From assembly GCA_964420835.1 (NCBI GenBank), contig CAYQUO010000003.1, positions 124,001-188,000 of the forward strand: DNA of 64,000 nucleotides, given 5' to 3'. The notes beneath the pieces were generated by a model. The model ran no database searches and had not been told where the DNA came from. It was given only the letters and a program-made list of their open reading frames with translations. The stretch's first letter is position 1, and the number at the start of each line of letters is the position of its first letter. This document shows positions 53,808 through 64,000 of this stretch, in pieces. The stretch is from CAYQUO01 sp964420835 (GTDB taxonomy: Bacteria; Chloroflexota; Anaerolineae; Anaerolineales; Anaerolineaceae). A program made the position numbers and the translations under genes.

Positions 53808-55853
53808 ATGAGCAGGTCCAAAATCATTAGTATTCCGCTGGTGCCGCTGGCCCTCCTGTTGGTCACCTTTGCGCCCTTCCTCTTCCGCCTTGGCTTTTAC
53901 TGGGATGACTGGGCCCAACTGCTCAACCGCCACCTCAACGGCACCGGTTCCTTTTGGCTGTACTTCAGTGACCGGCCTTTCTCCGCCTGGACCCACATCC
54001 TTTACATGCCAGTCATGGGGGATGCAAACTGGCGCTGGCAGGCGCTTTGCATCCTGTTGCGCTGGCTGTCGGCACTTGCCTTGGGCACCCTCCTGATCGC
54101 GCTCTGGCCAAAGAACCATGCCCAGGCCTTCATGGCCTCGCTCATCTTCTGTGTGCTGCCGGTCTTTACACAGCAGCCAATATCCGTCGCCTATTCCCAA
54201 CACTGGACCCAATACCTGCTCTTTTTACTGTCGCTGCTGTTCATGACAATTTCTGTCCGGCAAACCCGCAGGCACTTCCTCTTCACCGCCTTGGGGCTTC
54301 TCTTTCAGTTGCTGCATTTCAGCATCACCGAGTTTTTCCTGGGCACTGAACTCATCCGGCCTATCCTCCTGTGGATGCTCACCTCCCAACCCCGTCCAAA
54401 ACCAGGCCGGATTCAGCGGTTCACCAGGACGATGAAACTCTGGCTGCCCTACCTCCTGATCCTGATTCTCTTCGTCGTCTGGAGAGTGGTCGTTATGGGC
54501 TTTGCTGTAGGAGACCTCAAGTCTCCGGCTTTGGCCATCGGCCTTGCAGCAGCCCCGGGAGGAACGATACTGCGTCTTGCCGGGCACATCACCTCCGACC
54601 TGTACGATGTGACCTTCGGTTCTCTGCTGAAGATCTTTAATTTGCAATTGAACGTACTTAACCCATCCATCCTTCTTTCCACAGCCACAGTCTTCCTCGT
54701 TGCGCTCCTCATGGTTGTTTACCTAACCCGGGTCTTTCCTTCCCTCGTATGGTCTGAAATGCCTTTCCTTTGGTGGAAGCAGGCTGCTCCCCTGGGTTTG
54801 CTGATCCTGGTGCTTGGATTCTTCCCCCTGTGGATTCTCGATCATTCCATGACCACCTTGCCGGACAGTTACCATGCGGACCGGTTTGCCCTCCCCTCCA
54901 TGTTCGGCCTGGCCATTCTGGGAGCAGCGATCATTGATTGGATGACATCCAGTACACAGAACAAACTCATCCTGCTGGCGATCTTGGTGGGATTGATGTC
55001 CGGCTTCCAAGTCCGCAACAGCAATGAATACCGCTGGCTGACCATCCAGCAACAGCGTTTCTACCGGCAACTTTCCTGGCGGGCGCCGATGCTCCAACCC
55101 GGCACTGCCCTGCTCATCGAGGAGGTCATCTTTCCCTTCCAGGGCATCTTTCCGACCGCCTCGGCTGTGAACCTGCTCTACCCTCCCAGCCCTGCCGCCG
55201 GCAGGGCTCTTCCCTATTGGATCTACTCAATCCGACCGCGCTACGAAACCCGTAACCCGCAGGCTGGCGCCGCATCACTGCACACCAATTTTCGTGTGTG
55301 GGTATTCGATGGTTCCACGGACGATTCCATCGTGCTGGCAAACGGTGGGGAAAAGCAGAATTGCCTTTGGGTGCTGGGGCCGCATGACGATGACAACCCG
55401 GATATCTCCCCCCTGCTAAAAAAATGGGCTGCGATCTCCAACACCGGGCGCATCCAGACGGTTGCACCCCCTGGCTGGCAACCATCAGAAGACCTGTTCG
55501 GCCCTGAATCAGCATCTTCCTGGTGTTATTTTTTCGAGAAAGCCGACCTGGCCCGCCAGTTCGGAGATTGGCAGTCGGCTGCCAGCCTGGGTGACCAGGC
55601 GCGGGATGCCGGCTATTCACCCGCCTCTCCTGGCTCCAACAACCCCTTCGAGTGGCTTCCGTTCATTGAAGCCTATGCCCGCACCGGCCGCTGGGAGGAT
55701 GCCGGCCAACTTGCCCTGGACGGTTTCAATTACGATAACCGCTACAGGGAGATGCTCTGCCGCCGATGGCAACAACTGGCGGTCGCTGTCCCCGCCAGCC
55801 CGGCGGACCTGGCCATCCAAGAAGAAATTGGAAGCGCTCTTGGCTGCCCCTGA
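53808..55853 (+). CDS. polytopic membrane protein, GT-C-like, with soluble C-terminal domain
   Basis: A 681-residue protein. The start APFLFRLGFYWDDWAQLL has the Trp-Asp-Asp seen in the first outer loop of some GT-C glycosyltransferases and related membrane proteins; about eleven hydrophobic segments follow to near residue 410. The remaining 270 residues are soluble and end in a helix-rich segment (ARQFGDWQSAASLGDQARDAG, ARTGRWEDAGQLALDGF) resembling TPR units. The nearest AGGAG lies 14 bases before the ATG. It is not closely similar to the 15.5-17.9 kb membrane protein. Enzymatic role is uncertain. Confidence 0.6.
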   Translation: MSRSKIISIPLVPLALLLVTFAPFLFRLGFYWDDWAQLLNRHLNGTGSFWLYFSDRPFSAWTHILYMPVMGDANWRWQALCILLRWLSALALGTLLIALWPKNHAQAFMASLIFCVLPVFTQQPISVAYSQHWTQYLLFLLSLLFMTISVRQTRRHFLFTALGLLFQLLHFSITEFFLGTELIRPILLWMLTSQPRPKPGRIQRFTRTMKLWLPYLLILILFVVWRVVVMGFAVGDLKSPALAIGLAAAPGGTILRLAGHITSDLYDVTFGSLLKIFNLQLNVLNPSILLSTATVFLVALLMVVYLTRVFPSLVWSEMPFLWWKQAAPLGLLILVLGFFPLWILDHSMTTLPDSYHADRFALPSMFGLAILGAAIIDWMTSSTQNKLILLAILVGLMSGFQVRNSNEYRWLTIQQQRFYRQLSWRAPMLQPGTALLIEEVIFPFQGIFPTASAVNLLYPPSPAAGRALPYWIYSIRPRYETRNPQAGAASLHTNFRVWVFDGSTDDSIVLANGGEKQNCLWVLGPHDDDNPDISPLLKKWAAISNTGRIQTVAPPGWQPSEDLFGPESASSWCYFFEKADLARQFGDWQSAASLGDQARDAGYSPASPGSNNPFEWLPFIEAYARTGRWEDAGQLALDGFNYDNRYREMLCRRWQQLAVAVPASPADLAIQEEIGSALGCP

Positions 55854-55893
55854 CACCCGGGGATGATTTACCAGGCACCACCCACCCCCACAG

Positions 55894-55915
55894 CGGGCGA
55901 ATCGCCCGTGTTTGT
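55894..55915 (+). terminator. terminator after the membrane protein gene
   Basis: Stem CGGGCG/CGCCCG with a three-base loop followed by TGTTTGTT on the plus strand, between convergent genes. Confidence 0.6.
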
Positions 55916-56752
55916 TCATTTCGCCGGGGCACTGTTTGTGTTTATAATCGACACTTCATCAACGGCAGCAGCCTCCGTGCCTAACCGGAGATCGGCATAC
56001 CCCATCTCCACCATCCACTGACAGACCAGCGGCCCGCCATGCCGGTCCGGGATCGGCCTCCCGTTGGGGACCGGGATGCCATTGTACCCGCGGAAATAGC
56101 CGTAAGGTCCGCCGAGTTGATCCCTGGCAGCCTCCGAGAGGTCCCGGTCGCCGATGGCAATGGCGTGGATGTGGATCGGCGAACCGGGGTACAGTTCGTC
56201 CAGGTCGCGCAGCCAGGCGGCAAAACCGGCCGCCCTCAGGGCGCGGATGAGCGGCGGAATGTCATCGTACAGCACGGTGTAGGTGCCGCGCCGCATGACC
56301 GAGAGGTCCACCGCCCCCCCGCCCAGGTGCGTCCCGAAACTGGCTGCGCCGTTGTCGTGGTAACTGCCCTGGGTGATGGCGTAACCGGTGATCTCCAGTT
56401 CGCCTCCATACAGCCCGGCTGCATGCTGCAGCATGGCAAGGGTCCGCCGGTTCAGCTTCCATCCGTTGACCTCGACCACCTCGTAATCCTCCGGGGGCTT
56501 CAGGCAGCCGGTGGGTTCGGGGGTCGCTGTGGCGCTGGGGATACCGGTTGGCGGGGTGGTGGACGTCGGTTGCGGGGTTTGGCTGGGCGCTTGCGAAGGC
56601 GCAGAGCTGGCAGCCGCGGTGCTTCCGGCCGGTGTGCACCCGCCGGAGGCCATTGGCAGGAGGGTGAAGAGCACCAGGAGCGGAACAAGGGTCGCCAGCC
56701 GGCCATGGGCCCTGCAGGCTCCTCCAGGCGGTTTCAGGTTCAGGCCAGGCAT
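55916..56752 (-). CDS. lipoprotein with a peptidase M15-like domain
   Basis: A 278-residue lipoprotein (lipobox ASGGC, Cys39) with a Ser/Pro/Thr-rich linker to about residue 90. The following domain has LNRRTLAMLQHAAGLYGG, EITGYAITQGSYHDNG, and SFGTHLGGGAVDLSV, the His-x6-Asp pair of zinc D,D-peptidases of the M15/Hedgehog-like group; IHIHAIAIGD may give the third ligand. It could trim peptidoglycan. The ATG at 56752 has AGGG close upstream; a GTG at 56779 is possible but overlaps a GGAGG. The divergent neighbour is another cell-wall type lipoprotein. Confidence 0.65.
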   Translation of the reverse strand: MPGLNLKPPGGACRAHGRLATLVPLLVLFTLLPMASGGCTPAGSTAAASSAPSQAPSQTPQPTSTTPPTGIPSATATPEPTGCLKPPEDYEVVEVNGWKLNRRTLAMLQHAAGLYGGELEITGYAITQGSYHDNGAASFGTHLGGGAVDLSVMRRGTYTVLYDDIPPLIRALRAAGFAAWLRDLDELYPGSPIHIHAIAIGDRDLSEAARDQLGGPYGYFRGYNGIPVPNGRPIPDRHGGPLVCQWMVEMGYADLRLGTEAAAVDEVSIINTNSAPAK

Positions 56753-56821
56753 GTTCCCTATTGTAATGGATTCCTCCACGCCGTCCGGTTTTCCATTCGC
56801 GGGGTAAAATCACCTTACATT

Positions 56822-57673
56822 ATGGAAAGAACCGTACTCCGGCTCTGCGTATTCCTCCTCCTCCTCGGCACGGCCTGTTCACCCGGGCAGGGCACACCTG
56901 CTCCGGCAACGAACACCCCGCCGGTCCTTCCCACATCCCCACTTCCCCCCGGGCCCACCCGGGTTAAGGATACCTCCACGCCCCCTGCAGAACCCATCCT
57001 GCCAAACGTGGAGATCTGTTCACCACTGCACGGGTTTTCCCTCCAGACCCTGCGGGAGGGAGTGGTCAATCCCTACCAGCCGCCGTCTCCGGGCTCGGAC
57101 AACCCCCACCACGGGGTGGACCTGGCGGAATTGCAGCAACCCGGTGCCATCGCCCTCCAGGGCACTCGGGTGGATTCCGTGCTGGAGGGCACGGTGGCAT
57201 CCATTTTTCACGATCGTTTTCCCTATGGAACGGCCATCCTGGTCGAAACATCCCTGGCTGCCTTCCCCCCCGAACGGTTGGCCGCCCTTTCCCTGCCGGG
57301 CGCCGGCCCTTCCTGGCAGCCGGACCCGGCCCTTACCTGCCCGCCGGTGGAGGTGCCGGACCTGGACCCCACGCAGCCTTCCATCTACACCCTGTACGCC
57401 CACCTAGCCTCCGTGATGGACCTGTCCGTGGAGGAGCGGGTCGGCTGCGGCCTGCCTCTTGGCAGTGTGGGTAACAGCGGCAATGCCCTCAACCCCCATT
57501 TGCACCTGGAAATGCGCACCGGGCCCGCGGGCGCCCGCCTTGCAAGCATGGCCCACTACGACCCTTCCGCCACTACCGATGAAATGGCGGCCTATTGTTT
57601 GTGGCGTGTCTCCGGCACCTTCCGTTCATTCGACCCCTTTAACCTTCTCAACTGGTTGGCAGAAGAAAAGTAG
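56822..57673 (+). CDS. M23-family peptidase lipoprotein
   Basis: A 283-residue lipoprotein (lipobox GTAC, Cys19) with a Pro/Thr linker and a LytM/M23 domain: NPHHGVDLAEL gives the first His and Asp, YTLYAHLAS the middle histidine, and NPHLHLEM the last. An insert of about 55 residues (SLAAFPPERLAALSLPG...) breaks the domain, unlike the compact 24.2 kb enzyme. No ribosome site is obvious; TAAAAT at 56805-56810 lies 12 bases before the ATG, so the leader may be almost absent. A longer open frame upstream is antisense to the neighbouring lipoprotein. Confidence 0.8.
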   Translation: MERTVLRLCVFLLLLGTACSPGQGTPAPATNTPPVLPTSPLPPGPTRVKDTSTPPAEPILPNVEICSPLHGFSLQTLREGVVNPYQPPSPGSDNPHHGVDLAELQQPGAIALQGTRVDSVLEGTVASIFHDRFPYGTAILVETSLAAFPPERLAALSLPGAGPSWQPDPALTCPPVEVPDLDPTQPSIYTLYAHLASVMDLSVEERVGCGLPLGSVGNSGNALNPHLHLEMRTGPAGARLASMAHYDPSATTDEMAAYCLWRVSGTFRSFDPFNLLNWLAEEK

Positions 57674-57677
57674 GCCC

Positions 57678-57696
57678 GCCTGGCGCCATGCCAGGC
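57678..57696 (+). repeat. small GC hairpin
   Basis: GCCTGGC/GCCAGGC with a five-base loop, just after the M23 lipoprotein stop, without a T-run. It may be a weak or Rho-aided end. Confidence 0.4.
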
Positions 57697-57845
57697 AGGG
57701 AGTCCTGTCGGGCACACAGGCACCCCAGCTGGGGGATGGCCACCGTGCTATAGATCGTTTCCCTGCCGCTCTGGGTCATGCCCCGGGAAATGGTATACAA
57801 TCATCCTGAAATGGCATTCTCAAATACAACCCCTTGGGTGAAAAC

Positions 57846-59789
57846 ATGACCGTCATCGACGAGATCAAGGCGCGCGTCGATATTGTTGACCTGGTGTCCG
57901 AAACCGTTAAACTCCGCCGGTCCGGCAAGAACTATACGGGCTTCTGCCCCTTTCACGACAACCGGCGCACCCCCGCCTTTGCCGTATTTCCGGATTCCGG
58001 CACCTGGCGCTGCTTTGGCCAGTGCAATGAAGGGGGCGACATCTTCAAGTTCGTCATGAAAAAGGAGGGCTGGGATTTTCCCGAAGCCCTGGAACACCTC
58101 GCCAGGCGGGCGGGGGTGCAACTGGAAGCCCCAACAAAGGAAAAACTGGAGCAGGATGAACAAGCCGCCCGATTGGCGGACATTTTGGAGCAGGCAGTCC
58201 ATTTCTACCGCCACCATTTGCTGCAGACCGGCGCCGGCAAGCCGGCGCTGGAGTTCCTGCAGCGCCGCGGCCTCACTTCCTCCACCATCGATACCTTTGA
58301 ACTGGGTTACGCCCCCAACGATTGGGAGGCAGCCACAACGTTCCTGGCCGGGAAAGGCATTCCCCTCGAAGGGCTGCTCGCCGCCGGGCTGGTCAGCCAG
58401 CGCCAGGAGGGGGGCGGCCACTACGACCGCTTCCGCAACCGCATCATGTTTCCCATCCGCGATGTCCAGGGCCGCATGGCCGGCTTCGGCGCCCGCATCC
58501 TCGACCCGGATGATGTGCCCAAGTTCCTCAACTCGCCTCAGACCCGGTTGTTCGAAAAAGGCCACCTGTTGTACGGACTTAACCTGGCCAGGAAATCCAT
58601 CCGCCAGCAGGCCCAGGCCGTCATCGTTGAAGGGTACATGGATGTCATCCTGCTCCACCAGGCTGGTTTTACCAACACCGTCTCGCCCATGGGAACGGCC
58701 CTCACCGAGGACCAGCTTCGCCAACTCAAGCGGTTCACCCGCAGCATCGTGCTGGCCCTCGACGCCGATGCCGCCGGCGCCAGCGCAACCCTACGCGGCC
58801 TCGAGGTGGCCCGGCAGGCCATGGACCGGACAGTCGAGATCGATGCCGGGGCTGGCGGGCTTTTCGACGCACGCGGCCTGTTAAGTTCCGAAACACGCCT
58901 GCAGGCGGACCTGCGGGTCACCAGCCTGCCCCCGGGCATGGATCCCGATGAAGTTGTCCTGCGCGACCCGGGTGAATGGAAGGACATCCTCGCCACGGCA
59001 AAACCAATCGTGCTGCACGTCATGGAGACCCTGGCCGCAGGCAGGGATCTGGAAGACCCAAAGATCAAGAGCGAAATTGCCGCCCGGGTTCTGCCCCTGG
59101 TGGAGGATGTGCCCAACCAGGTGGAACGTGAAGGCTACCGCCAAAGGCTTGCCCGCCTCCTCAAGGTGGATGAACGCGCCCTGGTTTCCTCCCGACCTGC
59201 ACCGGCCAGGCCCCGTCGAGGTCGGGCGGCAACACCCGAAAACACGCCCTCCCCGTCTCCTGCCCAGGCTGCTGCCGCCCTGGCCAGTGGGCCGGCCAAC
59301 CTGTCCATGATGCTCGAACAGCATTCCCTCCACCTGCTCCTGCGCCAGCCGGATGCCCTGTACTCACTTGACCGCATTCTTCAGCAGGCTGGATTAAACC
59401 GTTTCTCCCCCGATGACTTTGACCTCGCCAGCCACCAGTCGATCGCCAGGCTGTTGATCATGTCCCTGGAGCAGGATGAACTGGACCCTCACCAATACCT
59501 GGGCCGCGAAATCCCGGTATTCCTGCAGGATATTGCCCGCCAGCTGCTTCAGCCACTCCCAAAAGGCGACCCGGACGGGGTGGATCTCGTCCAGGACCTT
59601 GCCCGGTCCATCATGCGCCTCAGGCAGGTCCGCATTTCGGCCGGCATCACCCAGTTGCATTTCTTGCAGGAAGACCTGCAGCAACAGGGTGGAGGCCAGT
59701 TGGAAGGCTTCCAGGAAATGGTCCTTCAGTACACGAAGACCCTGTCCCGCATCAACCAGGCGCTGGGACGTCCGCCTTGGGATGCATAA
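57846..59789 (+). CDS. dnaG: DNA primase
   Basis: A 647-residue primase that makes RNA primers for replication. The zinc domain has Cys34, His37, Cys56 and Cys60; the last pair is spaced C-x3-C (CFGQC), one residue more than in usual bacterial DnaG (CFGC). The TOPRIM core follows (VIVEGYMDVILLHQAGF, LALDADAAGASA), with a 20-residue insert (about 330-350) inside the TOPRIM fold, then a Pro/Ala/Arg linker near 460-490 and a C-terminal helicase-binding domain. The ATG at 57846 is chosen over a TTG at 57834. It is followed by rpoD after 23 bases, the usual primase-sigma pairing, without rpsU. Confidence 0.95.
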   Translation: MTVIDEIKARVDIVDLVSETVKLRRSGKNYTGFCPFHDNRRTPAFAVFPDSGTWRCFGQCNEGGDIFKFVMKKEGWDFPEALEHLARRAGVQLEAPTKEKLEQDEQAARLADILEQAVHFYRHHLLQTGAGKPALEFLQRRGLTSSTIDTFELGYAPNDWEAATTFLAGKGIPLEGLLAAGLVSQRQEGGGHYDRFRNRIMFPIRDVQGRMAGFGARILDPDDVPKFLNSPQTRLFEKGHLLYGLNLARKSIRQQAQAVIVEGYMDVILLHQAGFTNTVSPMGTALTEDQLRQLKRFTRSIVLALDADAAGASATLRGLEVARQAMDRTVEIDAGAGGLFDARGLLSSETRLQADLRVTSLPPGMDPDEVVLRDPGEWKDILATAKPIVLHVMETLAAGRDLEDPKIKSEIAARVLPLVEDVPNQVEREGYRQRLARLLKVDERALVSSRPAPARPRRGRAATPENTPSPSPAQAAAALASGPANLSMMLEQHSLHLLLRQPDALYSLDRILQQAGLNRFSPDDFDLASHQSIARLLIMSLEQDELDPHQYLGREIPVFLQDIARQLLQPLPKGDPDGVDLVQDLARSIMRLRQVRISAGITQLHFLQEDLQQQGGGQLEGFQEMVLQYTKTLSRINQALGRPPWDA

Positions 59790-59806
59790 TACGAGTATGG
59801 TATAGT
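59777..59806 (+). promoter_or_regulatory. putative rpoD promoter inside the dnaG end
   Basis: TTGGGA (59777-59782), 18 bases, TATAGT (59801-59806). The -10 box ends seven bases before the rpoD ATG at 59813, so a transcript from it would start at or next to the start codon; no ribosome site is visible. This points to a leaderless rpoD mRNA besides read-through from dnaG. Confidence 0.4.
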
Positions 59807-59812
59807 TAATAT

Positions 59813-61573
<1,761 letters not shown>

Positions 61574-61811
61574 CCACACCCGCTTCTTTCCGTCAACCAG
61601 CCTCTTCCCCTCCCCCATCAAGTATCACATCCTGAAGGCCTTTTCTTGACGCACCTGATTGATTATGCTATATTCCCTTCATTCATCTGCCGGGAGGGTT
61701 CAGCCAAGTTCCTCTCTAATCGCTGATGAAAGGGCCGTTAATATTCAAGCGGGAACTGCATGGCAAGGATATTGACGCCAACCCCAGTCTAAAAATCGAT
61801 CTGAGGAGCAA
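61574..61811 (+). other. intergenic region with oppD leader
   Basis: After a polypyrimidine stretch behind rpoD it holds the oppD promoter and about 130 bases of leader with no recognised riboswitch. Confidence 0.5.
61646..61674 (+). promoter_or_regulatory. oppDF promoter
   Basis: TTGACG (61646-61651), 17-base spacer, TATATT (61669-61674), predicted start near 61681. Confidence 0.75.
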
Positions 61812-62846
61812 GTGAACAAGGAACCTCCTGGAAACCTCCTTGAAGTACAAAACCTGAAAACCTATTTTTATACGGAAGAGGGGGTCGTCAAGGCTGTAGA
61901 TGGTGTGGATTTCACCGTCCGTCCGGGTGAAGTCCTCGGCCTGGTGGGGGAATCGGGTTGTGGCAAAAGCATCACCTCCTTCTCCATCCTGCGATTGGTC
62001 TCCTACCCGGGAAAAATCGTCGATGGACGGGTCCTCTTTGAAGGACGGGACCTCTTGAAGTTGTCCGAAAGCGAGATGGTGGACATTCGAGGCGCGCTGA
62101 TCTCGATGATCTTTCAACAGCCACAAACCAGCCTCAACCCGGTCTATCGGGTGGCAGACCAGGTCGCTGAAGTGTTCCAGATCCACGAAAAGACCCCTGA
62201 GAAACAAGCCTGGAAAGAAGCCGTGGAACTGTTTAAATTGGTGGGCATCCCGGATGCAGCCAGCAAGGCACACGCCTATCCGCACGAGATGTCCGGTGGC
62301 CAGGCACAAAGAGTCATGATTGCCATGGCACTGGCGTTAAAGCCCAAACTTCTCATTGCAGATGAACCAACCACTGCCCTGGATGTTACCATCCAGGCTC
62401 AGATCCTCGACCTGATGCGCGGTCTGCAGGAAAAACTGGGCACCTCAATCATCCTGATCACCCACGACCTTGGTGTGGTTGCAGAAATGGCCGACCGTAT
62501 TGCGGTCATGTATGCCGGGAAGATCATTGAACAGGCCGATGCAGACCCACTGTTTGACCAGCCAATGCACCCCTACACCCAGGGCCTTATTGGCTCCATC
62601 CCGGTGCTCGGCAAAGTGCAGGACTACCTGGACGTCATTCCGGGCAGCGTTCCCAACCTCATCAATCTTCCGCCAGGCTGTCGTTTCGCCCCACGCTGCC
62701 TGCAGCGTGAAAAGTACAACCTGACGGTATGTACCCAGGTTGAACCTGATCTTGTAGAAATGACTCCCGGCCATTCCGTCCGCTGCTGGCTTTACCAGCC
62801 GAATGGATCGACTCCGGCACCACTAAAACCAAATGAAAGACCCTGA
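61812..62846 (+). CDS. oligopeptide ABC transporter ATPase OppD type
   Basis: A 344-residue ATPase: Walker A GESGCGKS, Q-loop FQQPQTSLNP, signature MSGGQAQRVMIAMAL, Walker B LLIADEPTTALDVT, His-loop THDLGVVAEM, and the C-terminal iron-sulfur-like extension of OppD (CRFAPRCLQ...C...HSVRCW). GTG is the start with GAGGAG three bases upstream. With oppF 25 bases further on it makes an ATPase pair, yet no permease gene precedes it; the permeases and binding protein at 35.5-39.3 kb lack ATPases and may be partners. Confidence 0.92.
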   Translation: MNKEPPGNLLEVQNLKTYFYTEEGVVKAVDGVDFTVRPGEVLGLVGESGCGKSITSFSILRLVSYPGKIVDGRVLFEGRDLLKLSESEMVDIRGALISMIFQQPQTSLNPVYRVADQVAEVFQIHEKTPEKQAWKEAVELFKLVGIPDAASKAHAYPHEMSGGQAQRVMIAMALALKPKLLIADEPTTALDVTIQAQILDLMRGLQEKLGTSIILITHDLGVVAEMADRIAVMYAGKIIEQADADPLFDQPMHPYTQGLIGSIPVLGKVQDYLDVIPGSVPNLINLPPGCRFAPRCLQREKYNLTVCTQVEPDLVEMTPGHSVRCWLYQPNGSTPAPLKPNERP

Positions 62847-62871
62847 TACCGCAATGGAAAAAGGAAATTCT

Positions 62872-63858
62872 ATGGAAAAGCCGGGGCAGAATTTGAATTC
62901 GGACCTGATTCGGGTGGAACACTTGAAAAAATATTTCCCTGTCCGCGGCGGAGTGCTGAAAACCATTCGGGCCTGGGTGCAGGCTGTCGATGATGTCAGT
63001 TTCACCATTCGCAAGGGGGAAACTCTTGGCCTGGTCGGCGAATCCGGGTGTGGAAAATCGACCATTGGCAGGACCATGCTTCGCCTCACAGAACCTACCG
63101 GCGGGAAGGTATTTCTGGACGGGAAGGACATCTTCACCCTCCCCAGGGCGCAAATGAAAGCAATGCGCCGGAATATGCAGATCATCTTCCAGGACCCGTA
63201 TGGTTCACTGGATCCCCGCGTTCCCATTGGAGAATCCGTCATTGAAGGCTTGAATATCCACCGGATCGGCACACCTTCTGAACGGTTCGACATGGTCATT
63301 CGCATGCTTAAGAAGGTTGGCCTGGAAGATTACCATGCCCGGCGCTACCCTCACGAATTTTCAGGAGGCCAGCGCCAGCGCATTGGCATCGCCAGGGCTT
63401 TGGCTTTGCAGCCCGAGTTCATCGTTTGTGATGAGCCGGTTTCCGCGCTGGATGTATCCATCCAATCCCAGGTCCTCAACATACTCAAAGACCTGCAACT
63501 CGAACTGCATCTGACCTATCTCTTTATTGCCCACAACCTGAGTGTTGTCGAACACATTTCAGACAGGGTCGCGGTCATGTACCTGGGAAAAATGGTTGAA
63601 CTGGCGGACAAGGTCGAACTTTACCGGGACCCAAAACACCCATATACCCGGGCCCTCATGAGCGCCATTCCCATCCCAAACCCCAGGTTAAAACGGGAAC
63701 GGATCATCCTCAAGGGGGATGTGCCAAGCCCGCTCAACCCACCCTCAGGCTGCCGTTTCCACCCGCGCTGCCCGATAGCGATCAAACAATGCAGCCTCGA
63801 AGAACCGCCATTTCTGGAAAAAACCCCGGGGCACTGCGTTGCCTGCTGGCTTGCCTGA
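62872..63858 (+). CDS. oligopeptide ABC transporter ATPase OppF type
   Basis: A 328-residue ATPase: Walker A GESGCGKSTIGRTML, Q-loop FQDPYGSLDPR, signature FSGGQRQRIGIARAL, Walker B FIVCDEPVSALDVS, His-loop AHNLSVVEHI, and the C-terminal Cys cluster (GCRFHPRCP...C...HCVACW) of the OppD/F family. Three in-frame ATGs exist (62833, 62854, 62872); the last has AAGGA six bases upstream and is chosen. It would pair with OppD to power peptide uptake. Confidence 0.92.
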   Translation: MEKPGQNLNSDLIRVEHLKKYFPVRGGVLKTIRAWVQAVDDVSFTIRKGETLGLVGESGCGKSTIGRTMLRLTEPTGGKVFLDGKDIFTLPRAQMKAMRRNMQIIFQDPYGSLDPRVPIGESVIEGLNIHRIGTPSERFDMVIRMLKKVGLEDYHARRYPHEFSGGQRQRIGIARALALQPEFIVCDEPVSALDVSIQSQVLNILKDLQLELHLTYLFIAHNLSVVEHISDRVAVMYLGKMVELADKVELYRDPKHPYTRALMSAIPIPNPRLKRERIILKGDVPSPLNPPSGCRFHPRCPIAIKQCSLEEPPFLEKTPGHCVACWLA

Positions 63859-63968
63859 AAACACCCCCGGAACCCCCATGTTCCATGCCTCGCGCCTCTC
63901 CAAATCCCATTTTGTTGTAAAATGGTTTAAGGAATGGGTTCATCATATGGAAGTGAGAGGGTAATTCC

Positions 63969-64000
63969 ATGAACCAGATCATGATCATTGACAACGCCCT
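63969..64000 (+). CDS. start of an unidentified gene, cut by window end
   Basis: ATG at 63969 has GAGGG about seven bases upstream, and the codons read MNQIMIIDNA before the edge. Too little is present to name it. It could belong to the opp unit or be independent. Confidence 0.4.
   Translation, partial: MNQIMIIDNA

Noticed and set aside
56039..56821. Upstream extension of the M23 lipoprotein gene
   Set aside because: Antisense to the neighbouring lipoprotein; the lipobox signal peptide starts at 56822.

Overview
The window reads as one contiguous stretch of bacterial chromosome, most likely from the Chloroflexota (Anaerolineae-like). This is inferred from the style of the lipoproteins (Cys-Ala-Pro after the lipobox, then long Pro/Ala/Glu linkers), a T-box leader on valS, a macroglobulin next to a von Willebrand A lipoprotein, and an oligopeptide-binding protein of a type I associate with that group. 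No rRNA, tRNA, CRISPR array, insertion sequence or prophage was seen. Several genes start with GTG or TTG, and many starts given here were moved inward to a visible Shine-Dalgarno site.

Left end, 1-10.9 kb, minus strand: a branched-chain amino acid operon in the order ilvD, ilvB, ilvN, ilvB, ilvN, ilvC, leuA, a 68-residue small gene, leuC, leuD (cut by the window edge). The acetolactate synthase pair is present twice. A consensus-like promoter, a 34-codon leader peptide packed with Leu, Ile and Val codons and a 16-bp terminator stem with a competing upstream arm precede ilvD: a transcription attenuator.

10.9-19.2 kb, minus strand: a five-gene set (acyl carrier protein, FabG-like reductase, AMP-forming ligase, acyltransferase-like protein, polysaccharide deacetylase) that looks like a glycan or lipid acylation cassette. 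Upstream lie a GT-C-type membrane protein and a lipoprotein.

19.3-26.8 kb: Memo-family gene and priA (plus), a CcrM-like adenine methyltransferase with no restriction partner (plus), then LysM-M23 peptidase and rho (minus). 26.9-35.4 kb: two lipoproteins, one with a VWA domain (plus), converge on a 1981-residue alpha-2-macroglobulin (minus). 35.5-39.3 kb: peptide ABC transporter permeases and a binding protein that appears circularly permuted. No ATPases sit beside it, but oppD and oppF occur at the right end.

39.6-48 kb: PAP2 phosphatase; valS behind a T-box leader with a GUC (Val) specifier; and the complete Liv branched-chain amino acid importer (livF, G, M, H, K) with a strong promoter. 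Together with the ilv/leu operon, much of this window handles Val, Leu and Ile synthesis, uptake and charging. 48.3-57.7 kb: ECF sigma factor with zinc anti-sigma, a methyltransferase, PIG-L deacetylase, MoeB/rhodanese sulfur-carrier activator, lipoproteins, a second GT-C-like membrane protein and a second M23 peptidase. 57.8-64 kb, plus strand: dnaG, rpoD, oppD, oppF and the first codons of another gene.
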